Part shown: positions 8,162-14,051 of the stretch, piece after piece
How positions within the stretch are numbered: position 1 is the first letter of the stretch
How the letters are laid out: the number at the start of each line of letters is the position of its first letter
Translations under genes and position numbers: made by a program
Assembly (NCBI GenBank): GCA_046263195.1
Contig: JBHELG010000105.1
Coordinates: forward strand, 1-14,710
Source: JBHELG01 sp046263195
GTDB taxonomy: Bacteria; Actinomycetota; Nitriliruptoria; Nitriliruptorales; JAHWKO01
DNA length: 14,710 nucleotides
Direction of reading: 5' to 3'
Notes under the pieces: model-generated
What the model was told of the DNA's origin: nothing
What the model saw: the letters and a program-made list of their open reading frames with translations, nothing else
Database searches by the model: none

Positions 8162-9802
8162 GTGAAGCATCTCGACCCTGCCCGTGACCTCATCGCCGTG
8201 CTCCGAGAGGTCACGGACCGTGCCGCCAGTCATCTCGCCGCGCAGACCGTCGAATCGGGGCGCGTTTCGGTGAGCCGGATGGACGAGCAGCAGGCCATCC
8301 TTTACGACTTCGCATCGGTGGCCTCGGCTGTCGCCGCCACTGAGGAGCTGGTCGACCACGGCGAACGCGGCGAGCGGGAGGCCCGGCTCGCGCTCGCCTG
8401 TGCCGCCGACGTGCTCGCCGACCTCCTCGGGCGTGCCGCTGGACGCTGGCCCTCATGGGTGGGTGAGAGCGCGGATGAACTCTCCCTCTGGGACGCGAAC
8501 GTCTCCTCGGCCCTAGCGGAGGGTCGCGACCCAATGCTGCTCGAAGCAATCGCCGAGGACGTGCTCCGGACCGGGGACGCCGGTCCGGAGCACTTGTCCG
8601 AGGAACACGAGATGGTGCGGGAGACCTTCCGTCGCTTCGCGGACGAGCGGGTGCGACCCCTGGCCGAGGAGGTGCATCGGCGAGACCTCGACATCCCCGA
8701 GCACATCGTCCGCGGACTCGCCGAGCTCGGCACGTTCGGCCTCTCCATTCCCACCGCCTATGGCGGGATGAGCGAGGGTGGAGATGAGGAGCTGCTCAAC
8801 ATGGTGCTCGTCACCGAGGAGCTCTCGCGCGGCTCGCTAGGAGTAGCTGGCTCGCTCATCACGCGCCCGGAGATCATCGCCACCGCCATCCTCGGGGGTG
8901 GCACCGAGGAACAGAAACGGCGCTGGCTTCCAGCCATCGCCTCCGGAGAGAAGATGTGTGCGGTCGCGGTGACCGAGCCTGATTACGGCTCCGACGTCGC
9001 GAGGATCAAGACGACAGCCACTCGCAACGCCGACCACTGGGTCATCAACGGTGTGAAGACCTGGTGCACCTTCGCGGGGAGGGCCGAGTTGCTGCTCGTG
9101 CTCGTCCGCACGGACCCGGACCGTTCGAAAGGCCACCGCGGCCTGTCGCTCTTCGTGGTCGAAAAGCCGTCGTTTCCGGGTCATGCCTTCCGAGTCACCC
9201 GGGACGGGGCCGGAGTCATGGATGCTCGGGCCATCCCCACGATCGGTTACCGCGGGATGCACTCCTTCGAGATCTCGTTCGAGAGCTGGCGGGTGCCTCA
9301 TGCCGACCTGATCGGCCTCGAGGACGGTCTCGGGCAGGGCTTCTACCTCCAGATGCAGGCGTTCGCGGCAGGCCGGCTGCAGACCGCGGCACGGGCGCTC
9401 GGGCTCATGCAGGCCGCGCTCGAGGACGCCATCGCCTACACGACGCAGCGTCACGTGTTCGGACGGCCTCTCTCCGACTACCAGCTGACACGCGCGAAGA
9501 TAGCCCGCATGGCGTACCTCCTCGTCGCCTGCCGCCAGCTGACCCTGCGGGCGGCACGCCTTCTTGCCAAAGGCGAAGGACAGCTCGAGGCATCCATGGT
9601 GAAGCAGCTGGCATGCCGCATTGCCGAGTGGGTGACTCGGGAGGCCCAACAGCTCCATGGAGGCATGGGCTACGCGGAGGAGTTCGCGGTGTCCCGCTAC
9701 TTCGTCGACGCGCGCGTCCTGTCGATCTTCGAGGGGGCCGACGAGGTGCTCGCCCTGCGGGTGATCGCCCGCAGTCTGCTCGAGGGCGCGTTGCAGGGCT
9801 AG
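8162..9802 (+). CDS. mcd: acyl-CoA dehydrogenase, probable (2S)-methylsuccinyl-CoA dehydrogenase
   Basis: A 546-aa FAD-dependent acyl-CoA dehydrogenase, about 150 residues longer at the N-terminus than common members. That extension (about residues 1-145, helical), plus GYRGMHSFEISFESW, GRLQTAARALGLMQAALEDA and QQLHGGMGYAEEFAVSR, resembles Mcd of the ethylmalonyl-CoA pathway, which oxidises (2S)-methylsuccinyl-CoA to mesaconyl-CoA. The fold is clear: VTEPDYGSD for FAD/substrate binding, and catalytic base E524 in SIFEGADEVLALRVIAR. GTG 8162 is preferred because AAAGGAAG lies just upstream; a TTG at 8114 would add 16 residues and sits one base after the subtilase stop. The acyl-CoA dehydrogenase family is certain. 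The Mcd assignment is from recalled similarity, and no ccr, ecm or mcl gene is in the window, so another branched substrate remains possible. Confidence 0.78.
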   Translation: MKHLDPARDLIAVLREVTDRAASHLAAQTVESGRVSVSRMDEQQAILYDFASVASAVAATEELVDHGERGEREARLALACAADVLADLLGRAAGRWPSWVGESADELSLWDANVSSALAEGRDPMLLEAIAEDVLRTGDAGPEHLSEEHEMVRETFRRFADERVRPLAEEVHRRDLDIPEHIVRGLAELGTFGLSIPTAYGGMSEGGDEELLNMVLVTEELSRGSLGVAGSLITRPEIIATAILGGGTEEQKRRWLPAIASGEKMCAVAVTEPDYGSDVARIKTTATRNADHWVINGVKTWCTFAGRAELLLVLVRTDPDRSKGHRGLSLFVVEKPSFPGHAFRVTRDGAGVMDARAIPTIGYRGMHSFEISFESWRVPHADLIGLEDGLGQGFYLQMQAFAAGRLQTAARALGLMQAALEDAIAYTTQRHVFGRPLSDYQLTRAKIARMAYLLVACRQLTLRAARLLAKGEGQLEASMVKQLACRIAEWVTREAQQLHGGMGYAEEFAVSRYFVDARVLSIFEGADEVLALRVIARSLLEGALQG

Positions 9803-9818
9803 AGGAGGAAACCCGGGA

Positions 9819-9881
9819 ATGATCAGGCTCCGCTCAATGGGTGGGGACGATGCCCTGCCAGCACCCGGGAAGGAGCTATGA
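9819..9881 (+). CDS. possible 20-codon micro-ORF behind a strong Shine-Dalgarno
   Basis: Directly overlapping the mcd stop is AGGAGGA (9803-9809), then nine bases and an ATG opening a 20-codon frame that starts MIRLRSMGGDD and ends at TGA 9879-9881. It overlaps the 3' end of the minus-strand gene in antisense. The ribosome site is among the best in the window, but the peptide resembles nothing I know. It may be a leader peptide, the remnant of a lost downstream gene, or chance. Confidence 0.2.
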   Translation: MIRLRSMGGDDALPAPGKEL

Positions 9882-10647
9882 GATCCGCGTCGAGCCAGCG
9901 CACCTCGGTGCCGAGGCGTTCGGCGAGCTGAAGGAGACTCAACCCCTCGTCGCCCTGGGCACCGGCGCAGCGTTCGCACAGAGGACGCAGCGGCTCCCAG
10001 CTCCTGCGCAACTGGGCCCGTCGATAGGCGGCCAAGGAGTGGTTCGCACCGGCGAAGGTGAGCCGCGTGATTCCCTCCGGAGCGTGCTCAGCGCTGAGGA
10101 GGGAAGCTGGAACCAGTCTGCCATATGCCGCGCAGCCGGCGCACCAAGGCAGCAGACCCACCTGAAGGACGCGTTGGCGTTCTGCGCGGAAACCATGGTC
10201 GCAGACGATAACCGTCCCGGACAGGTCAACCTCACACAGCACCGAGATGACGTGCCCGGTGTAATCGAGACGGCGGGCCAGCAGGCGGGCAGCGTCGCGG
10301 CGTTCGCTGAAGGCGTAGAAGCCGCAGACGCAGTCCAGGGCCGGTGGGAGGTGCTCGGCTCCCCGCAGACACACGGCCACGTCCTCCGCTCCGTAGACGC
10401 CGCCCACCGCCAGCCCGGCCAGCCGGATCTGCCTGCCGTCGAGCGAGACGACCAGCTGGGCGCATTTCCAGCCCCGCGGGGCCTCATGGGCCTCGACGTC
10501 CTCCACGGGCAGCGCTCCCACCCGCAGGGGTAGGCCCCCCGACCAGGCCCACGCCCGCAACCGGGGCCCCTTGAACAGCGCTACGGCAAGCACGGAAAAC
10601 AGCAGGCACCACCCGATGCCTGCCAGAAAGCTGAGCACGACGATCAC
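9823..10647 (-). CDS. hypothetical membrane-anchored protein with paired CxxC motifs
   Basis: I do not recognise a named function. The 274-aa product has one N-terminal hydrophobic segment (about residues 2-25, IVVLSFLAGIGWCLLFSVLA) ending in KGPRLR, a probable membrane anchor. Then comes a soluble domain with LDCVCGFYAFSER (C106, C108) and CDHGFRAERQRVLQV. The CxCG(I/F)YA pattern with a downstream G(Y/F)RAE recalls a poorly characterised set of actinobacterial proteins. Later there are two CxxC pairs, C169/C172 (PWCAGCAAYG) and C224/C227 (LCERCAG), that could bind zinc. GTG 10647 is chosen because GAAGGGAC precedes it; GTG 10665 is in frame but lacks a ribosome site. It converges on mcd with a 20-nt gap. 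Coding bias on this strand supports a real gene. Confidence 0.6.
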   Translation of the reverse strand: MIVVLSFLAGIGWCLLFSVLAVALFKGPRLRAWAWSGGLPLRVGALPVEDVEAHEAPRGWKCAQLVVSLDGRQIRLAGLAVGGVYGAEDVAVCLRGAEHLPPALDCVCGFYAFSERRDAARLLARRLDYTGHVISVLCEVDLSGTVIVCDHGFRAERQRVLQVGLLPWCAGCAAYGRLVPASLLSAEHAPEGITRLTFAGANHSLAAYRRAQLRRSWEPLRPLCERCAGAQGDEGLSLLQLAERLGTEVRWLDADLIAPSRVLAGHRPHPLSGA

Positions 10648-10853
10648 TGGCCGTCCCTTCCACACCGAGCGAAAAGACCGGGTGCGAACCGAGTGGCGCC
10701 GTCACCCTCCCACGGGGGGGTAGGGGCATCTCCTCTGACGACAGCGGCAGTTGGCCACAGGGCGCGGAGCGAGCCTTGTGTCGCAAGCGAATCGATCTCG
10801 CTGCCGCAGCCCATCCCGCCCATCGTCTCATCTTTGCAGCAGCATTCCGTCCA

Positions 10854-10896
10854 GTCGAGATCACCCTTCTCGGCCCTCTGGAGGTGCTGGACAACC
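10854..10896 (+). pseudogene. possible remnant of a SARP/BTAD-type regulator start
   Basis: In one plus-strand frame this stretch reads VEITLLGPLEVLDN, almost a consensus N-terminus for SARP/AfsR-type regulators with BTAD domains. The first codon is GTC, one base from GTG. Similarity stops at about 10896, next to the mscS stop codon (10899-10901), where the sequence becomes antisense to mscS. Only about 14 residues match, so chance cannot be excluded. The coincidence with the end of a low-GC gene suggests a gene truncated by an insertion or rearrangement. Confidence 0.3.
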
Positions 10897-10898
10897 GC

Positions 10899-11852
10899 TC
10901 ACTCTGGGGAGTCTTCGCGTTCCCCTCTGATGTCTGCACTCGAGTGTGGCAACCGAAGGGTCGCCTCAATAGTTTCGGACGCGATCTCCACCCCTGCCTC
11001 GGCGAGGCGCTCGTACACGCGACGTGTGAGCTGATCCTTGACGGAGCGGGCTGTCCGTACCGGTACCACGAAGCGAGCGGCGAGCTCCATCCAACTTTCC
11101 GTAGCCCGTACGAAGACTCGTGGCTTCACCTCCGCCATTGGCACGGGATAGCGGCGGTACATCGTGCGCATTGCTTCCTGTGCCCCCAGCGAAGCGGAGA
11201 CATGATTGACCTCCTCCTGTATCACCTCCTCCGCCCTTTGCCAATCACTTCGATACGAGATCGGGAAGTTTATCTCCTCCCAGATGTACTCGAATATCGC
11301 GGTATAGTTGTAGACGGGATCCGTGAACGTGGCCTTGTTAGAGACCGCTACCACGCGCCCCGTATACTGCCGTCCGCGCACCCAACTAGGACTCCCCTCT
11401 TCTTCGGATTCGTCTTCTTCAGACCCGATCTCAAGAATCTTTGTCCGCAACGGTGTGACGTCCAAGACGTCGCCTCGAACCCCCTCAGCCATCTCGATTC
11501 GGTCGCCTACGTGGTAGATTCGCCCAATCACGATATTTACCCACCCCGCCAGGGCACCGATCACCTCCTGCATCGCAAAGGCCACGCCTGCGGCAACGAG
11601 CCCGAGTACGACGCCCACGCGTCCAGCGAACGCGCTCCAGATGATCGAGATGGCCACAACGACGAGACCGATGAAAAGATAGGTTATCGCCTTCTGTGCG
11701 TAGTAGCGGTGGAATGCATCGGTCAGACGCCGCCGCGCAAAGGACCGGGCAACGCGGTGGAGGATGGCAGCCAAAATCAAGACCGCAAGCGTACTGGCCC
11801 ACCGCTGAGTCGCTGTTTCGTGGCGAAGAAGGAACTCGCCAAGCCTTTCCAT
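10899..11852 (-). CDS. MscS-family small-conductance mechanosensitive channel
   Basis: A 317-aa inner-membrane channel expected to open under membrane tension and release solutes on osmotic downshock. Hydrophobic segments lie at about residues 19-33 and 57-75, followed by the glycine/alanine-rich pore helix at about 79-104 (VGVVLGLVAAGVAFAMQEVIGALAGWVNI), the signature of MscS TM3. The beta domain follows (GRIYHVGDRIEM, GDVLDVTPLRTKI) and contains an unusually acidic insert, SEEDESEEEG (about 144-153). The C-terminal alpha/beta domain is short, with a charged tail. ATG 11852 is chosen because the only -10-like box is upstream of it and downstream of an alternative GTG at 11915. Three 60-base lines inside the gene are 48-52% GC, far below neighbours, which suggests horizontal acquisition. 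The neighbouring gene downstream is not obviously related. Confidence 0.85.
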   Translation of the reverse strand: MERLGEFLLRHETATQRWASTLAVLILAAILHRVARSFARRRLTDAFHRYYAQKAITYLFIGLVVVAISIIWSAFAGRVGVVLGLVAAGVAFAMQEVIGALAGWVNIVIGRIYHVGDRIEMAEGVRGDVLDVTPLRTKILEIGSEEDESEEEGSPSWVRGRQYTGRVVAVSNKATFTDPVYNYTAIFEYIWEEINFPISYRSDWQRAEEVIQEEVNHVSASLGAQEAMRTMYRRYPVPMAEVKPRVFVRATESWMELAARFVVPVRTARSVKDQLTRRVYERLAEAGVEIASETIEATLRLPHSSADIRGEREDSPE

Positions 11853-11890
11853 GCTGTACCTGCACAGTCGGTATCTAGGGGCGCCCTCGA

Positions 11891-11896
11891 ATTCTA
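11891..11896 (-). promoter_or_regulatory. putative -10 box for mscS
   Basis: On the minus strand TAGAAT closely matches the TATAAT consensus and would start a transcript near 11884, giving a leader of about 30 nt before the ATG at 11852. The -35 region at the expected spacing is not consensus. Confidence 0.35.
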
Positions 11897-12083
11897 GCCG
11901 GATTGCGCGGAACACATACCAGAAACTTGCATGGGTTGGAGCGTTTCCTAATACAGTGAATGCCTCTCAGGATTCGTTGAGGCCCTCGTCAGGAACACCC
12001 ACGGTTGGCTACAGGTCCATGGTCACGAGTGCTGACGCCTGCCCTTTGGTTGGTCGAGATGCGATGGTCGATTGGGAAGCCCG

Positions 12084-12128
12084 ATCGGGGGGACCCCGAT
12101 GCGCCGTGAGGACTGATCGGGGTCAGTC
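12084..12128. repeat. two adjacent short inverted repeats sharing ATCGGGG
   Basis: ATCGGGG (12084-12090) pairs with CCCCGAT (12094-12100) across three bases. Immediately after, GACTGA (12111-12116) pairs with TCAGTC (12123-12128) around a TCGGGG loop. The ATCGGGG heptamer occurs in both. There is no T-run, so these are not typical intrinsic terminators. Protein-binding sites or chance are both possible. Confidence 0.4.
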
Positions 12129-12217
12129 GAGCCGGCTCGCGCCCCGGCCGCCATAGCGTGCTCGGCTTCGTGGCCCATCCTGCGGCTCCGACTACCCGCT
12201 TTCGAGTAAGCTGTTCT

Positions 12218-12235
12218 ACCTGCACCGGTGCAGGT
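12218..12235. promoter_or_regulatory. perfect 18-bp palindrome, candidate TetR operator
   Basis: ACCTGCACCGGTGCAGGT is a perfect two-fold palindrome with no central spacer, located 120 bp upstream of the TetR start codon. TetR-family proteins bind as dimers to palindromes of this kind and commonly autoregulate, so this is the natural operator candidate for the adjacent gene. The sequence is seen directly; the binding protein is inferred. Confidence 0.55.
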
Positions 12236-12355
12236 CATACCTGCCAGAGATCGGCAGACTCTTCCTCGGAAATCCCCCACTGGAGTCGTCCCACCACGCG
12301 TGAGGAGCTCCCCGTCGGGCGCGGTCTCTGTGCCCTCCGCCAGGAGTACGACACG

Positions 12356-12892
12356 GTGAGTCAATCCCGAGTCGGACCACAGGTCTTGCCCGCAGCCCTC
12401 GAACTTTTCACGCGCCAAGGCTTTCACGGGACGTCCATGCAGGATGTCGCGACACGTCTGGCGATCACGAAGCCGGCCCTCTATCACCACGTCCGGTCGA
12501 AGGAGGAGGTACTCACCCGCCTCGCCGAGCCGTTCCTCGCTGATCTGGACGCTTTCCTCGCCGATCCTCCCGCTGGACGCATACGTGTCATCTCGGCTTA
12601 CCTCGAAATCCTCGCTCGTCACCGGAGCATGCTCAAGATAATTGGTTGCGACCCCTCGGCCCGCAACCACCCTGCCCTTCGCGACCGCGTCGCCGCTCAA
12701 CTCGACGCCCTCTACCGCTTGCTCGCCGGGGCGAACGCCGAGGCAGGTGACCGGGTGCGGGCGGTCGCTGCCGTCGGAGCCCTCTGGCAACCCCTTGCGG
12801 AACTGCCCGAGCTCGATCTGAAGTCGCAGCGGGCGGACCTTGTCGGCGCCGCCCTCGCCGCCCTGGATTCGGTCCCGAGCGACCTCGGGTAA
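12356..12892 (+). CDS. TetR/AcrR-family transcriptional regulator
   Basis: A 178-aa one-component regulator. The N-terminal DNA-binding domain is classic: VLPAALELFTRQGFHGTSMQ (residues 10-29), then DVATRLAITKPALYHHVRSK (30-49), with the helix-turn-helix at about 27-46 and KEEVL opening helix 4. The remainder (about 55-178) is an all-helical ligand-binding and dimerisation region, too variable to predict the ligand. GTG 12356 is chosen because AGGAG lies nine bases upstream and the TetR fold begins ten residues later; the open frame extends further upstream without family similarity. Its stop is 3 nt before the response regulator start, so the two are almost certainly co-transcribed. The palindrome at 12218-12235 probably mediates autoregulation. 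Confidence 0.88.
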   Translation: MSQSRVGPQVLPAALELFTRQGFHGTSMQDVATRLAITKPALYHHVRSKEEVLTRLAEPFLADLDAFLADPPAGRIRVISAYLEILARHRSMLKIIGCDPSARNHPALRDRVAAQLDALYRLLAGANAEAGDRVRAVAAVGALWQPLAELPELDLKSQRADLVGAALAALDSVPSDLG

Positions 12893-12895
12893 GCG

Positions 12896-13639
12896 ATGGA
12901 CCCGCTCTCCGACCCAGTCCAGACTCACCGAGTCGAGCCTGACCGCGTCATCACGCTGATGCTGGTCGAGGACCACGCGAGCTTCCGTGCAGCCTTGGAG
13001 GCGGTGTTCGGACTCCAGGACGATCTCCGCGTGGTGGCCCAGGTGGGCAGAGGAGATGCGGCCGGGGATGCGGCAGCGGAGCACCTTCCGGACGTCGCGA
13101 TCGTCGATCTGGACCTCCCCGGGAGCGACGGAGTCGCAGCCATCGCCGCCATCCGCCGCAGCACCCCCGCCACCGCCTGCCTCGTGCTCACGGCGCTCAG
13201 CGACGACGTGGAACTTGGGCGCGCCATCGAAGCGGGAGCGGCGGCCATCGTGCACAAGTCAGCCGAAATCAGCGAACTGCTGGATGCGGTCCGAGCCGTC
13301 GCCCGAGGGGTGAACCTCCTCGACCCCGGAGAGATATCGAGGCGCCTTCGGGTCCTGCGCGCCGCCCGTGAGACACGATGGCAGGCACAGCTTCTGAAGG
13401 CCAACCTGACGACACGGGAGAAGGAAGTGCTCGAGCTGCTGCTGGCGGGCCGAAGCAACCGTGCTATCGGGAAAGAGCTGGGGATCAGCGGCGAGACGGT
13501 GCAGACGCACGTGCGGAACCTCCTTGCAAAGCTCAAGGTCGGCTCCCGCCTGGAAGCCGTCACGGAGGCCATCAGGTTGGGGCTCGTGGAAGTGCCGGGC
13601 CGAGAAGTGTCGCGGGTACGAGGAGATGGCCAGGCATGA
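12896..13639 (+). CDS. NarL/LuxR-family response regulator
   Basis: A 247-aa two-component response regulator. The receiver domain (about residues 18-138) has the acidic pair E25/D26 (LVEDH), phospho-acceptor D71 (VAIVDLDLPGSDG), T99 (LVLTALSD) and K121 (IVHKSAE). A linker of about 30 residues leads to a LuxR-type DNA-binding domain (about 170-230: LTTREKEVLELLLAGRSNRA, IGKELGISGETVQTHVRNLL). All key residues for phosphorylation are intact. No histidine kinase gene is adjacent, so it is an orphan here. ATG 12896 follows the TetR stop by 3 nt with only a weak ribosome site, suggesting translational coupling; ATG 12959 would cut into the receiver's first strand. The repeat pair downstream at 13696-13735 is a possible target. 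Confidence 0.9.
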   Translation: MDPLSDPVQTHRVEPDRVITLMLVEDHASFRAALEAVFGLQDDLRVVAQVGRGDAAGDAAAEHLPDVAIVDLDLPGSDGVAAIAAIRRSTPATACLVLTALSDDVELGRAIEAGAAAIVHKSAEISELLDAVRAVARGVNLLDPGEISRRLRVLRAARETRWQAQLLKANLTTREKEVLELLLAGRSNRAIGKELGISGETVQTHVRNLLAKLKVGSRLEAVTEAIRLGLVEVPGREVSRVRGDGQA

Positions 13640-13695
13640 ACGACGCTTTTTCTGGAGTCGGACCTGGGACGCTTCGCCCGCATCCCGCCCTCGCC

Positions 13696-13735
13696 TACCG
13701 GAAAACGGGTACTTCTAGCTACTGGATATCAGGTA
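13696..13735. repeat. tandem 16-bp direct repeats TACYGGAWAWCRGGTA, 24-bp period
   Basis: TACCGGAAAACGGGTA (13696-13711) and TACTGGATATCAGGTA (13720-13735) agree at 12 or more of 16 positions, start 24 bp apart and are separated by CTTCTAGC. Each copy is also partly palindromic (TAC...GTA ends, AT-rich centre). This is the geometry of paired dimer-binding sites on nearly the same helix face. Candidate binder: the LuxR-type regulator encoded just upstream. The repeat is seen directly; its function is inferred. Confidence 0.55.
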
Positions 13736-13770
13736 GGTACGACCACTCGTACCACCAGATGCTGCTGGTG
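13736..13770. repeat. two consecutive inverted repeats adjoining the tandem repeats
   Basis: GGTACGA (13736-13742) pairs with TCGTACC (13747-13753) across CCAC. CACCAG (13753-13758) pairs with CTGGTG (13765-13770) across ATGCTG. Both are perfect and share base 13753, so they could not form fully at once as RNA hairpins. No T-run follows. They may be operator sites or a small RNA fold. Confidence 0.45.
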
Positions 13771-14051
13771 AGCCGCCGAAACGCGGCCGCACGGATACGC
13801 TGCGCTCCTGGCGGAAATGCGAGCCCTGAACGGCGCAGTATGTGCGACGGCTTTGCCTGGCGAGGAACGCAAGCAAACACGAACCGGGTCGGGGCCCCCG
13901 GCGTATACCTCCGACCTCGTAGGCCCGCCCACGAACCAGGCCGATGTGCCACAGACTCGAGCGGCTTGCGGATCCCGTATCTGGTACATCAAGTGACGCA
14001 CTTGGTTGACGAGCCCGTTCCTCCCCTTCGTCAGGTCAGCGGAGGACCCTC

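Larger units (their letters stand above)
11853..12355. other. 503-nt intergenic region between mscS and the TetR gene
   Basis: No convincing gene on either strand. It holds a possible -10 box for mscS at 11891-11896, two short hairpin-like inverted repeats at 12084-12100 and 12111-12128 that share ATCGGGG, the 18-bp palindrome at 12218-12235, a weak inverted repeat CTGCC/GGCAG at 12241-12257, and the ribosome site of the TetR gene (AGGAG at 12342-12346). Its left part still has the lower GC seen in mscS. The open frame from 12158 into the TetR gene lacks homology upstream of 12356. Confidence 0.6.
13640..14051. other. 412-nt intergenic region upstream of the antiporter gene
   Basis: No convincing gene. 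Short open frames exist on both strands but lack ribosome sites and recognisable sequence. Its left third (13696-13770) is packed with repeats described separately. The remainder holds no clear terminator, riboswitch or tRNA. The antiporter ribosome site GGAGG lies at 14041-14045. The promoter for the antiporter is presumably in this segment. Confidence 0.6.

Noticed and set aside
10776..11897. Plus-strand open frame of 373 codons across mscS
   Set aside because: The MscS assignment on the minus strand is clear. Only the first part, before the mscS stop, has a SARP-like stretch, and it is reported separately as a possible remnant.
12023..13255. Minus-strand open frame of 410 codons opposite the TetR and response regulator genes
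   Set aside because: The antisense sequence has no family resemblance, whereas the plus strand encodes two well-defined regulators.
13775..13930. Possible c-di-AMP (ydaO-type) riboswitch upstream of the antiporter, suggested by ACCTCGTAGGC at 13913-13923 and a nearby GCCGAAACG
   Set aside because: The conserved GCTAACC and GGGG(C/T)GAATC elements of that class are not present, and I could not draw the expected fold. A covariance-model search would settle it.
13770..13987. Open frame of about 70 codons in the antiporter upstream region (GYAALLAEMRALNG and onwards)
   Set aside because: No ribosome site, no similarity I can name, and it ends before the antiporter. Likely chance in GC-rich DNA.
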